DNA of 64,000 nt from Terrisporobacter vanillatitrophus (GTDB lineage Bacteria > Bacillota > Clostridia > Peptostreptococcales > Peptostreptococcaceae). The notes under the pieces are model-generated. The model saw nothing but the letters and a program-made list of their open reading frames with translations. It ran no database searches and was not told the DNA's origin. A program made the position numbers and the translations under genes. Numbering within the stretch: position 1 is the stretch's first letter; every line of letters starts with the position of its first letter. The stretch is from contig NZ_CP154625.1 in the NCBI RefSeq assembly GCF_051148895.1, positions 3,596,001-3,660,000 of the forward strand. The letters are read 5' to 3'. Below are positions 51,507-60,250 of this stretch, in pieces.

Positions 51507-51938
51507 TTACTTTGCAATTTCTGTATTACTTTTCTTTTCTTCTTTATATTTTTTATATGAAACATCAACTAACGCTTTTTCTTTGTTATGAGCTAACATA
51601 TCCATAGCATCTTTTATTTTATAGAAACCACCATCTAAAAAGTCTTCTCTTATTATGTATTCTGGGTTTTCAGCTTCCATTACGTACCATACTATGGCAT
51701 TACAAACCTGTTGTTTTCTAGTTCTTGAGTAAAATTCATACATAGTATCTCCTGCTACTACTAATGGACAAGCATTTACTCCTGTCTCGTTCTTTACTCT
51801 ACTTACAGCGCTATCTGCTGCCAATTGACCTTCAATAACTTTTCCTTTTGGTAATGTCCATTCATGTCTATCATTTTTTAATAAAAGTACTTTATTTGCG
51901 TAAAAAACAACTCCACCTGCACAACGTCTTACTATCAT
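51507..51938 (-). CDS. Nudix-fold protein with a degenerate Nudix box
   Basis: 143 residues from the ATG at 51938, picked for ATAGGAGGGG; the frame is open 13 codons further. The fold is visible (GGVVFYANKVLLLKNDRHEWTLPKG). The box reads GKVIEGQ-x7-SRVKNETG where the consensus is Gx5E-x7-REVxEExG. Thus the first Glu is Gln38, and Arg-Glu are Ser46-Arg47, with Asn50 for a metal-binding Glu. Metal-dependent hydrolysis is doubtful, so a binding or regulatory role is possible. Confidence 0.75.
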   Translation of the reverse strand: MIVRRCAGGVVFYANKVLLLKNDRHEWTLPKGKVIEGQLAADSAVSRVKNETGVNACPLVVAGDTMYEFYSRTRKQQVCNAIVWYVMEAENPEYIIREDFLDGGFYKIKDAMDMLAHNKEKALVDVSYKKYKEEKKSNTEIAK

Positions 51939-52048
51939 TTTAAAACCCCTCCTATTAACCTTTGAATTATTTTTCATTACATTTTGTTAAATTACGGAGA
52001 TAAATCTCTGATAACAATTAATTATTAAGTTGTCTGCTGCTGATACTA

Positions 52049-52720
52049 CTAAAAACTTTCCTCCTCAAGAACTTTGATTGCTTCTTCATAAGCTCTTAAT
52101 ACATATTCTTTTTCGTGATTGCTTTTCAATAATAGTTTTCTTAAAATTAGTAAACTGTTATTGTTGCCAACTACAGATAAAGCTTTTGCACAATACTGTC
52201 TAGTTTGTGGATTAGAATCATATAATCCTTTTTCTAAGCATAATCTACTTTTAGGTGACTGGATTTTTCTAATAGCTGAGTATGTAATTCTTCTAATGTC
52301 TGAATGTCTATGCATTGTTAGAGAGTGCAATAAATCTAAATATTTTTCCTCTTTTAACTCCCCAGTAGTCCATATTAAAATTATTAGATCTTCAGCATTT
52401 TTTTCTAGCCTGATTCTTTTATAAAGTTCTCTTTTGAATTTTAATATCCTGTCTTCATCTAACCCTAGTTCATCAATAAAATCAAGTCTCTCAGATTTCT
52501 CTAACTCCAAGTACTTATCTAATATATCTTTAGAGTTTTCAATTTTATTCTTAGACATTGACTTCATCTCTAGTTTTGCCTTAATTAGTTGATCCTTTAC
52601 TTCCATTGTAGATATGTTTCTAATTTTACTTATTTGTGGTACTGTTTTGGACTCTTTATAAAGAAGATAGGTAATGAAGTGATCTTCAAGTTGGTCGATA
52701 TTACTCCAATTTATATCCAT
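52049..52720 (-). CDS. HEAT-repeat protein
   Basis: 223 residues if started at the ATG 52720 (TTG at 52732 is also in frame; neither has a strong ribosome site). The N-terminal 50 residues look like a helix-turn-helix or adaptor (YLLYKESKTVPQISKIRNISTMEVKDQL). The C-terminal 120 residues are HEAT-like repeats (LLHSLTMHRHSDIRRITYSAIRKI, GLYDSNPQTRQYCAKALSVVG). It follows hflX after 14 bases and is probably co-transcribed. Confidence 0.7.
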   Translation of the reverse strand: MDINWSNIDQLEDHFITYLLYKESKTVPQISKIRNISTMEVKDQLIKAKLEMKSMSKNKIENSKDILDKYLELEKSERLDFIDELGLDEDRILKFKRELYKRIRLEKNAEDLIILIWTTGELKEEKYLDLLHSLTMHRHSDIRRITYSAIRKIQSPKSRLCLEKGLYDSNPQTRQYCAKALSVVGNNNSLLILRKLLLKSNHEKEYVLRAYEEAIKVLEEESF

Positions 52721-52734
52721 TTTATTACCCAAAA

Positions 52735-54012
52735 TTATTTTATATAGTCCTTATATATATTATAATCTTCTTCATCTAAATTTACATCAACAGAAATACC
52801 ATTTTCTTCATAATTAAAATCATTAACATTATATTTATCTTTTATTTTGCTAAATACATCTCCTCTTTCATAAGGAAGCAGAAGACTTACTTCATAAGTA
52901 TCTTCCATTAAGGCTTCTTCAATTAGTTTTAATAATTTATCCATATTTATTCCTTTTTTTGCAGAAATATATACCTTATCTTTTTGATTTTTTGGATAAA
53001 TATCAAGTTCTAGCTTATCAACCTTGTTATATACTATAATTGTTTTCTTGTCGCCAACTTCTAAATCTTTTAAAACAGATTCTGTTGTTTGCTTTTGAAG
53101 TTCATAACTACTATTAGTTGCATCAATAACATGAAGTATTAAATCTGCATATTTAACTTCTTCTAGTGTAGCTTTAAAAGCATTTACTAAGTCATGTGGA
53201 AGCTTACTTACAAACCCAACTGTATCTACAGCTAAGAAATCTCTTTTATTAGGTAGAGTTGCTTTTCTTAAAGTAACATCTAGTGTAGCAAATAGCATAT
53301 TTTTTACAAATACTTCTTTTTCTTCTTCATAATCTTTATGTGTTTTTATTAATTCATTTAATAAAGTGGATTTTCCTGCATTTGTATATCCAACTAATGC
53401 AACTATTGGAATATTTGATTTCATTCTTTGAACTCTTTGAGTTTCTCTATTTTTTGATACTTCTTTTAATTCTCTTCTTATATCTGCTATTTTATTTAGT
53501 ATAATTCTTTTGTCTATTTCTAATTTTTGTTCTCCTGGTCCTCTTGTTCCTATACCAGCACCAGTTCTACTCATCTCTCCGCCCATACCATAAAGTCTTG
53601 GCATTCTATATCTAAGCTGAGCAAGTTCAACTTGTAGCTTACCTTCTTTACTTAGGGCCCTTTGAGCAAATATGTCTAATATAAGTGTAGTTCTATCTAT
53701 AACTTTTCTACCTATAGCTTCTTCTAAGTTTCTTATATGAGCTCCTGATAATTCATCGTTGAAAATTACCATAGTAGCTTCAGTAGCTTCACAATATGCT
53801 CTAAGTTCTTCTACCTTACCTTTTCCAACATAGTATGCTGCATCAATAGATGGTCTATTTTGAATTAAACTTCCAACAACTTCTGCTCCAGCAGCCTTAG
53901 TTAATTCTTTTAATTCTTCCATTGATTCATTTATATCTATGTCATCTATTTTTTTCACATTTGTTGTTATATTAAGTCCTATAAGTAAGGCTCTTTCTTG
54001 TTGTTTTTCCAT
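52735..54012 (-). CDS. hflX: Ribosome-associated GTPase HflX
   Basis: 425 residues. N-terminal glycine-rich part (YYVGKGKVEEL ... MGGEMSRTGAGIGTRGPGEQKLEIDKR), then the G domain: G1 GYTNAGKST, G2 within FATLDVT, G3 DTVGF, G4 NKVD. HflX splits stressed ribosomes. ATG with GAAGAGGTG. Confidence 0.97.
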   Translation of the reverse strand: MEKQQERALLIGLNITTNVKKIDDIDINESMEELKELTKAAGAEVVGSLIQNRPSIDAAYYVGKGKVEELRAYCEATEATMVIFNDELSGAHIRNLEEAIGRKVIDRTTLILDIFAQRALSKEGKLQVELAQLRYRMPRLYGMGGEMSRTGAGIGTRGPGEQKLEIDKRIILNKIADIRRELKEVSKNRETQRVQRMKSNIPIVALVGYTNAGKSTLLNELIKTHKDYEEEKEVFVKNMLFATLDVTLRKATLPNKRDFLAVDTVGFVSKLPHDLVNAFKATLEEVKYADLILHVIDATNSSYELQKQTTESVLKDLEVGDKKTIIVYNKVDKLELDIYPKNQKDKVYISAKKGINMDKLLKLIEEALMEDTYEVSLLLPYERGDVFSKIKDKYNVNDFNYEENGISVDVNLDEEDYNIYKDYIK

Positions 54013-54165
54013 TTTTACACCTCTTCATCTTAATGTATGTATATGTTTAAAATCATTTTCTTTGCTATATTTTTTGTAACTAAATAAATAATAATTTTTT
54101 ATAATTATACCATTAAAGTTAATATTTAGTATAATTAAATTATTAATACTAGGAGGTTTTATCTT

Positions 54166-54429
54166 ATGAGTGAAAATTATAAATTCTTTAATCATAAAGA
54201 ATGTGAATACTTTCCTTGTCATAAAACAAATGATCCTGACAATTTTAATTGTCTATTTTGTTATTGTCCCCTTTATGCCTTAAAAGATAAGTGCGGAGGC
54301 AATTTTAGATATACTGATAGGGGTATTAAAGATTGCTCTAACTGTACTCTTCCTCACAGAAGAGATAACTATGATTATATTATTGGAAAATTTAAAGATA
54401 TTATTAATATAACTAAAAAAGATGATTAA
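54166..54429 (+). CDS. Cysteine-rich small domain protein
   Basis: 87 residues: NHKECEYFPCHK, CLFCYCPLYAL, CGGNFRYTD and GIKDCSNCTLPH. It fits the Cys-rich small domain (PF04071) found alone or fused to cobalamin-pathway enzymes, with a possible metal site. No cobalamin gene is nearby. AGGAGG precedes the ATG. Confidence 0.85.
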   Translation: MSENYKFFNHKECEYFPCHKTNDPDNFNCLFCYCPLYALKDKCGGNFRYTDRGIKDCSNCTLPHRRDNYDYIIGKFKDIINITKKDD

Positions 54430-54449
54430 TAATCTACATAATAAAAATA

Positions 54450-54490
54450 ATACCAACTGATTTTAAATTAAATCCGTTGGTATCATTTTT
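54450..54490. terminator. Terminator between convergent genes
   Basis: Stem ATACCAAC/GTTGGTAT (54450-54457 with 54476-54483), then T-rich. Confidence 0.75.
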
Positions 54491-54492
54491 CA

Positions 54493-55125
54493 TTATTTAT
54501 ATCTTTTATTCAACACTCTATAAGATATTTGTAGCAAAATACTTATCATAAGTATTATCGATAAAATAAATATTCCTATATGGAAGAATACATCCTGTGG
54601 CAACATATTAATTACTGGATCTATACTCGGATCAAAAATCCAATAATCATTGGAAAATACGGCCTCATGAAATTTTATAAAGAAATAATTAAAATTAATC
54701 ATAAGTGGAATTGCTGTAATTATTGGTAACAATATGGTCATTATTGATGCAGTATTTAAAAATTTTATATTTTTATTTTTAATACTTAGAATAATGCCCA
54801 AAACAGAAATTAGTCCACTTATATAAAACACATTTTTAACTATCTGAAAAATATTCCTTACTTCTTCGAAATGAATTTTTCCTTCTTTAGAATATTTAAT
54901 TGTTGGTAAATGAAATTCTTCCACATTTTTATTTAGATTATAATCAATTAAATAATCATAATTTAGCTTAATTTCTTCTTCAGTAAATCCACTCATTTCA
55001 CTTATGTTTAATTTTTTAACATCATAGTAATATAAGCTTTTGCTTCTTAAACCTAATATGACTGAACCACTAATTATAAAAATAGCCATTGAAAATGAAA
55101 TTAAGATATTTAATAATCTTTTCAT
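54493..55125 (-). CDS. DUF1461 (TIGR01906) integral membrane protein
   Basis: 210 residues with four helices (about 5-25, 95-115, 125-145 and 180-205). The family motif FFIKFHEAVFSNDYWIFDPSIDPVINMLPQDVFFH is clear. Function unknown. AAGGGGAG before the ATG. It is downstream of the ABC-F gene on the same strand but has its own gap and hairpin. Confidence 0.85.
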   Translation of the reverse strand: MKRLLNILISFSMAIFIISGSVILGLRSKSLYYYDVKKLNISEMSGFTEEEIKLNYDYLIDYNLNKNVEEFHLPTIKYSKEGKIHFEEVRNIFQIVKNVFYISGLISVLGIILSIKNKNIKFLNTASIMTILLPIITAIPLMINFNYFFIKFHEAVFSNDYWIFDPSIDPVINMLPQDVFFHIGIFILSIILMISILLQISYRVLNKRYK

Positions 55126-55173
55126 TTATACTCCCCTTGAAATAAATTTTATATTTCCCTTTATACTTTTTAA

Positions 55174-55201
55174 GCAACGATATATAAATATACCGTTGCT
55201 C
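55174..55201. terminator. Hairpin after the ABC-F gene
   Basis: Stem AGCAACG/CGTTGCT with an inner TATAT part. The poly-T tract is better on the plus strand, so termination of the ABC-F mRNA is uncertain. Confidence 0.45.
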
Positions 55202-55219
55202 ATATTTTTAAAATTAAAT

Positions 55220-56770
55220 TTATACTATTTTAGTAGTGAAATCTTCTATATTCCACACATTATCTACTATATCACTATAGAATTCAGGTTCATGACAAAC
55301 TAATAAAACAGTTCCTTTGAACTCTTTTATTGCTTTCTTTAATTCATCCTTAGCTTCTACGTCCAAGTGGTTAGTAGGCTCGTCAAGTACTAAGAAGTTT
55401 ATATCTTTAAGCATTAACTTACAAAGTCTAACCTTAGCTGCTTCTCCCCCACTTAAAACTCTAACTTGAGAAGTTATGTGCTCATTTGAAAGGCCACATT
55501 TAGCTAATGCTTGTCTTACTTCATAGTTTGTTAATACTGGATATTCATTCCATACATCGTCTAAGGCAGTGTTGTAGTTGTCCTTTGAAGACTCTTGCTC
55601 AAAGTATCCTACTTCTAAATAATCGCCTAACTGTACTGAACCATCAAATGCTTTTTGCATTCCAAGTAATGTTCTTAGTAACGTAGACTTACCTATACCA
55701 TTCATCCCTTTAAGAGCTATTTTTTGTCCTCTTTCTAATTGGAAGTTTAATGGTTTAGTTAAAGGATCATTGTAACCTAATACTAAGTTATCTGTTTGGA
55801 ATATAAATCTAGAAGCTGCTCTAGCATTTCTAAAGTTAAATGTTGGTTTTATTTTCTCTTTTGGTCTTTCTAAAACTTCCATTTTATCTAGAACCTTTTG
55901 TCTTGAGTTAGCCATTCCACGTGTAGCAACTCTTGCTTTATTTCTTTGCACGAAATCTTCAAGTTTTCGTCTTTCTTCAACTTGTCTTTCGTAAGCACTT
56001 TCTTCTTGTTTTTTCTTAATTTCATTAAGTCTTACAAACTCATCGTAGTTACCTTTGTATCTAGTAAGTTCACCATTTTCTATATGATAAATTACGTTAC
56101 AAGTATCATTTATAAACGGAACATCATGTGATACTAAGATAAAGCTGTTTTCGTATTCTTGAAGATATCTAGTAAGCCATACTATATGTTCCTCATCTAA
56201 GTGGTTAGTAGGCTCATCAAGTATAAGTATTGTTGGACTTTCTAAAAGTAATTTAGTTAAAAGTACTTTTGTTCTTTGTCCTCCACTTAAATCATCAACA
56301 TCTCTATCTAATCCCACTTCTCCAAGACCTAATCCGTTAGCTACTTCTTGGATTTTTGCATCTATTGTATAGAATCCACTATTTTCTAATATTGTTTGGA
56401 TTTCAGCAGTTTCCTCAAGAAGTTTAGTCATCTCCTCGTCACTTGCTTCACCCATTTTGTCATACATAGCAAGCATTTCTTGCTCTAATTCAAACATGTG
56501 CTTAAAGGCACCCCTAAGAATATCTTTTATTGTATTTCCTTTTTCAAGAACTGAATGCTGATCTAAATAACCAACAGTTGCTCTTGAAGACCATTTTATA
56601 TTCCCTGCGTCTGGCATAAGTTTTTTTGTTATTATATTTAAAAAACTAGATTTACCTTCTCCATTTGCACCAACAAGTGCTATATGTTCACCTTTTTTAA
56701 GTCTAAAAGATACATTTTCTAGTATAACTCTAGCCCCGAATCCATGACTGACATTTTCTACTACAAGCAT
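55220..56770 (-). CDS. ABC-F family ATPase
   Basis: 516 residues from the ATG at 56770 (GAGGTG upstream; GTG at 56776 is in frame). Two ATPase domains: Walker A GANGEGKSS and GMNGIGKST, signatures LSGGQRTKV and LSGGEAAKV, both followed by ILDEPTNHLD/VLDEPTNHLD. No membrane part. ABC-F proteins act on the ribosome. The linker is charged (EERRKLEDFVQRNKARVATR). It could be a YbiT/EttA-like housekeeping factor; no sign that it is a resistance type. Confidence 0.92.
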   Translation of the reverse strand: MLVVENVSHGFGARVILENVSFRLKKGEHIALVGANGEGKSSFLNIITKKLMPDAGNIKWSSRATVGYLDQHSVLEKGNTIKDILRGAFKHMFELEQEMLAMYDKMGEASDEEMTKLLEETAEIQTILENSGFYTIDAKIQEVANGLGLGEVGLDRDVDDLSGGQRTKVLLTKLLLESPTILILDEPTNHLDEEHIVWLTRYLQEYENSFILVSHDVPFINDTCNVIYHIENGELTRYKGNYDEFVRLNEIKKKQEESAYERQVEERRKLEDFVQRNKARVATRGMANSRQKVLDKMEVLERPKEKIKPTFNFRNARAASRFIFQTDNLVLGYNDPLTKPLNFQLERGQKIALKGMNGIGKSTLLRTLLGMQKAFDGSVQLGDYLEVGYFEQESSKDNYNTALDDVWNEYPVLTNYEVRQALAKCGLSNEHITSQVRVLSGGEAAKVRLCKLMLKDINFLVLDEPTNHLDVEAKDELKKAIKEFKGTVLLVCHEPEFYSDIVDNVWNIEDFTTKIV

Positions 56771-56892
56771 TTTCACACCTCTTCATAAATTTTTTGTCTA
56801 TAATATCTATACTATTATATTTCATTTTAATAAAAATGTATATTTATTATTTTTTCCTTTTTCAATAAGTACAATAATGTTTATATAAATAA

Positions 56893-56931
56893 AAAGAGTC
56901 ACCTTAATTTTTTTAAGTTAACTCTTTTATT
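56893..56931 (-). terminator. Terminator after the phospholipase-like gene
   Basis: Stem AAAAGAGT/ACTCTTTT with inner CTTAA/TTAAG, T-run on the minus strand. Confidence 0.8.
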
Positions 56932-56933
56932 GA

Positions 56934-57671
56934 TTAGTTATGTTTATTTACTTTTTCTTTTTTTCTTATCATATCTAAATCATCATAAAACATTAGCATA
57001 CATCCAGCTGTACTTCTTTGGGCAAGATTTAGGGCATTAAAAGCTACTAGATAAAACTTAGTTTTATCTTCGTGTACATTTTTGTACATATAATCAAAGT
57101 TCAAAGCACTTCTAGAGTTAGACTCTATATAGTCGCTTACACTATTATAAACTAAAGGACCTTCCTTAGTTTTAAAGCGTTTTACTTTTCTATAATTTAA
57201 TTTTACATAATTCTCAAATTGCTTATGACTATCTAGTAGTTTTCTTTTAGCATGTTGAGGTATGGTTACATCTTGAATCACATGACACATAGCCCCAAAA
57301 TAAGCCATTCCATTTACATAATCATCTTTATTAATAAAGTGTAATGCATTTTTATAATAAGTATCTGCTAATGTCATGGCATTAGTAGTATGTCCATACA
57401 TTCCTCTTTTGTCTTCTGGATTATAAAAATGAAAATATGACTTAAAATCTTGGTCAGCCCATACTAACCCTTTATTTATATATGACTCAAAATTATTATA
57501 AAATTGAAATTGTTTTTCATATCCTTCATCTCTTAGTACATCTAATGCACTTTTTTGAATAAATAAATGTACTTCGCAGTTTGTATTTATTATTTTCTTT
57601 TTAATAGGATTCACTACTCTAAAAGTCTGAGATATTATTCTACCACAAGCTTTTTCTAAACGATTTTTCAT
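56934..57671 (-). CDS. Zinc-dependent phospholipase C-like protein
   Basis: 245 residues of the PLC/S1-P1 family. Zinc-ligand motifs in order: HLFIQKSALDVL (His), WADQDFKSYFHFYNP (Asp and His), HTTNA, and HVIQDVTIPQHA ... HKQFENYV (His, Asp, His, His, Glu). Unlike secreted clostridial phospholipases, it shows no signal peptide and no C2 domain. It may be cytosolic or lie in the forespore. It is 13 bases after the amidase gene, so likely co-transcribed. Confidence 0.75.
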   Translation of the reverse strand: MKNRLEKACGRIISQTFRVVNPIKKKIINTNCEVHLFIQKSALDVLRDEGYEKQFQFYNNFESYINKGLVWADQDFKSYFHFYNPEDKRGMYGHTTNAMTLADTYYKNALHFINKDDYVNGMAYFGAMCHVIQDVTIPQHAKRKLLDSHKQFENYVKLNYRKVKRFKTKEGPLVYNSVSDYIESNSRSALNFDYMYKNVHEDKTKFYLVAFNALNLAQRSTAGCMLMFYDDLDMIRKKEKVNKHN

Positions 57672-57684
57672 TTATATCACCACT

Positions 57685-58494
57685 TTAATTAGTCTGAAAA
57701 TACTCTTCTACTCCGTCAGCAATACTTTGCATCATTTTTCTTTGATAATCTTTATTAGACATCATTTCATCTTCATTATAATTACTCATAAATCCCATTT
57801 CTACTAATACTACTGGCACCTTGGACCAATTGAATCCTGTTAAGTCATCTCTTTCAAAGATTCCATTAACTTTAAATCCTCCATTGTCCATTTTATTTTT
57901 GATTAAATTGGCACATTCATAGCTAGCCTCGAAGATTGATGATGTATATTTACCTTTTTGTGATGGAATTAAAATAGATGCACCTGTTATTGATGTATCG
58001 TCAGAACCATCAGCGTGGATTCTAATCACCATATTTGCATTATGATCATTAGCAAATGTAGCTCTTTCTAGATTGCTTATACTAACATCATGACTTTCTC
58101 TCGTCATAATAACGTCAAAGCCTTTACTTATTAATATATGTTTTAAAACTTCAGATGCTTCTAAATTCAAAATATATTCTGGTTTTTTTGTACTTATCCC
58201 AACTGTACCAGAAGAAACTCTAGCTTTTTGGTATGACGACCCTGGACCAACAGGTTCACTTTTCCAATCACCCTTAGCTTGATGACCTGGGTCTATACAA
58301 ATTAAATATTTCTCAACTTTTTCTTTTTTCTTTGCATTTTCATTTTTAGTTGAGTGTTTATTTTTGTCATCTATTTTTAATCCTGTAATTATAGATGCAC
58401 TATTTTTATATAAGTTTTTCATTGGATCTGACTTTCCTATAAAAATTATGCCTAAAATCATTATGATAATGAGAGATACTTTATAAACCTTCAT
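57685..58494 (-). CDS. N-acetylmuramoyl-L-alanine amidase (Amidase_3)
   Basis: 269 residues. An N-terminal transmembrane or signal-anchor helix (VSLIIIMILGIIFIG), a linker, then the zinc amidase: ICIDPGHQ, YILNLEASEV, MVIRIHADGSDD and VVLVEMGFMSN, giving the His-Glu-His ligands and catalytic Glu. It cuts the amide between MurNAc and the stem peptide. Domain order matches CwlD-like sporulation or cell-separation amidases. AAGGAAGG before the ATG. Confidence 0.93.
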   Translation of the reverse strand: MKVYKVSLIIIMILGIIFIGKSDPMKNLYKNSASIITGLKIDDKNKHSTKNENAKKKEKVEKYLICIDPGHQAKGDWKSEPVGPGSSYQKARVSSGTVGISTKKPEYILNLEASEVLKHILISKGFDVIMTRESHDVSISNLERATFANDHNANMVIRIHADGSDDTSITGASILIPSQKGKYTSSIFEASYECANLIKNKMDNGGFKVNGIFERDDLTGFNWSKVPVVLVEMGFMSNYNEDEMMSNKDYQRKMMQSIADGVEEYFQTN

Positions 58495-58703
58495 AAGCCT
58501 TCCTTTCTTTTTTTATAATATTTAATATAAGTTATTATTTCCACTTTCCATTGGCTTATTTATCATAATAGTTTTTTATTTTCTATTTTTAACATATATA
58601 TTTATATATCTAAATTTATAAGTAATTATAAAGCTTTATTAAGATTTTAAATATATGAATGCACAAAGAAAGAAATATAAGAAAAGAAAAAAATAAAAAA
58701 AAT

Positions 58704-58736
58704 AAAAACATATTTTGCAAAAAATTACATGTTTTT
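58704..58736 (-). terminator. Terminator after the microprotein
   Basis: AT-rich stem AAAAACAT/ATGTTTTT with inner pairs, T-rich on both sides. The 58495-58703 part of the gap is AT-rich with nothing else supported. Confidence 0.6.
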
Positions 58737-58772
58737 ATTTTTTTTATTTTTTTGTCCTTTAAATTTAGCCAT
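58725..58772 (-). CDS. Possible basic microprotein (15 residues)
   Basis: MAKFKGQKNKKNKNM, with AAAGGA about 10 bases upstream. A conserved-looking stem CCTTG-GAAA-loop-TTTC-CAAGG lies in its leader near 58800-58830, and a terminator follows. Very short, so it could be accidental; the unusual composition and ribosome site are the only evidence. Confidence 0.3.
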   Translation of the reverse strand: MAKFKGQKNKKNKNM

Positions 58773-58897
58773 TTTAAATTATCCTTTGTTTTTTTATGAA
58801 ATCTTCGGCCTTGTTGAAACTCATTTCCAAGGATTAAAACTTTTATACTGAGCAACATAATATTAAAGCACCAACATGAACACATGATAGAAAGAAG

Positions 58898-59908
58898 GTG
58901 TTTTATATTTTAAATAAAAATTTAAAAGATGAAATTACTTTAAAAAAAATAAAAAATAAAATTAATGGTTTAGTTTTAATATTTTTTTATGTTTTTCTAT
59001 ATTTTTTCTCAAATAATTTTATTTATTCACAATCCTTAGAAAAAAGTGATTGCGAATACTTAATACCAATGGGAAATATATTACAAATTGATGCGCAATT
59101 AAAAAATATCATTGTCAGAAATGAAGTTAATGGTTGTCCTCTAAAAGTAGGAGATTCTATTTTAAAAGTTGAAGATAATGATATTGCTTCTTACGAAGAT
59201 TTTAATTACGTCATCTCTTCTATAAGAAAAACTGATGATATATCAGTTTTAATAAGAAGAGAAAATTCAGTTTTTTGTTTAAAATGTGATAAAAATGCCT
59301 TAGATAAAATTAATTTTAATAACTTAATATCAGGTTTTGCTACTTTAACTTATATTAATCCTGATACAAAGGAATTTGGTGCAGTAGCTCATTCTATTAA
59401 CATTGGAACTACTAAAAAAATTCCTATAAAAAAAGGTTGTATTTCTTTCACCAATAATTTAAATATTAAAAAGTCATCCAAAGGTAATGTTGGTTGTATA
59501 AGTGCTACAAAAGATAATGTAATTGGTGAGTTTGAAGATAATACTACTTTTGGTATTAAAGGTGAAGTTAATAATATTGATATATCTAACTACAAAAAAT
59601 ATAAAGTTGCAGAAATAGAGGAAGTTAAATTAGGAAAAGCTCAAATTATTTTACAAGATAGAAATAATATTTGCAAAAAGTACAATATAGAAATAATTAA
59701 TATTGAAAAGCAAAGAAAGCCTGATTCAAAAGGAATTAAAATTAGAATCACTGATCCTCAGCTTTTAAAAGAAACTGGTGGTATTGTACAAGGAATGAGT
59801 GGAACTCCAATAGTACAAGGTAATAAGATAGTTGGTGCTGTATCACACGCTTTAGAGAATAATCCTACTATAGGATATGGTGTTTATATTAAATGGATGT
59901 TAGAATAA
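58898..59908 (+). CDS. spoIVB: SpoIVB-like serine protease (sigma-K signalling)
   Basis: 336 residues. An N-terminal transmembrane helix (about 25-44), a PDZ domain (GNILQIDAQLKNIIVRNEV ... PLKVGDSILKVEDNDIASYEDF), then the S55 protease domain with GAVAHSI (catalytic His) and GIVQGMSGTPIVQGNKIVGAVSHA (catalytic Ser). Forespore SpoIVB activates sigma-K processing in spore formers. The GTG at 58898 overlaps its ribosome site AGAAGG; an ATT at 58907 would be spaced better, so the exact start is uncertain. Not next to spo0A, which is the more usual place. Confidence 0.88.
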   Translation: MFYILNKNLKDEITLKKIKNKINGLVLIFFYVFLYFFSNNFIYSQSLEKSDCEYLIPMGNILQIDAQLKNIIVRNEVNGCPLKVGDSILKVEDNDIASYEDFNYVISSIRKTDDISVLIRRENSVFCLKCDKNALDKINFNNLISGFATLTYINPDTKEFGAVAHSINIGTTKKIPIKKGCISFTNNLNIKKSSKGNVGCISATKDNVIGEFEDNTTFGIKGEVNNIDISNYKKYKVAEIEEVKLGKAQIILQDRNNICKKYNIEIINIEKQRKPDSKGIKIRITDPQLLKETGGIVQGMSGTPIVQGNKIVGAVSHALENNPTIGYGVYIKWMLE

Positions 59909-59916
59909 TCTCATTA

Positions 59917-59946
59917 AAAGAACTGCTTAAAAGCAGTTCTTTTTTA
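59917..59946 (+). terminator. Terminator after spoIVB
   Basis: Perfect stem AAGAACTGCTT/AAGCAGTTCTT followed by T-run. Confidence 0.9.
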
Positions 59947-60194
59947 ATTTTTTTATATCTTTTTAAATAATTAAAAAATAGTTAATACTAACAGTATAAA
60001 CTAAAATATAAATAAATATTTTTTAATTATTTTGTGAATATATAAATATTAACATAATTTAATGTTATACTTAAAATCAAATATTTTTACTAATTATTGT
60101 ATAAAATTAATAATTTTACTTTATTATTTGTATATTATAAATGTATAATTATATTGTATCTTTTACTTAAACTGAAATTAGCATAAAGGAAATT

Positions 60195-60222
60195 TTGTAA
60201 AAATCCTTAAATATGTTATAAT
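60195..60222 (+). promoter_or_regulatory. Predicted sigma-A promoter of the PBP gene
   Basis: -35 TTGTAA (60195-60200), 16-base spacer, -10 TATAAT (60217-60222). AAGGAGG lies at 60236-60242. The rest of 59947-60190 is AT-rich with no gene. Confidence 0.7.
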
Positions 60223-60250
60223 TATTCATTAAAATAAGGAGGTTAATCTT

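Noticed and set aside
58616..58885. Minus-strand 89-codon frame before spoIVB
   Set aside because: Low-complexity Lys/Phe composition over a terminator, and no ribosome site. The 15-codon frame in another register has one.
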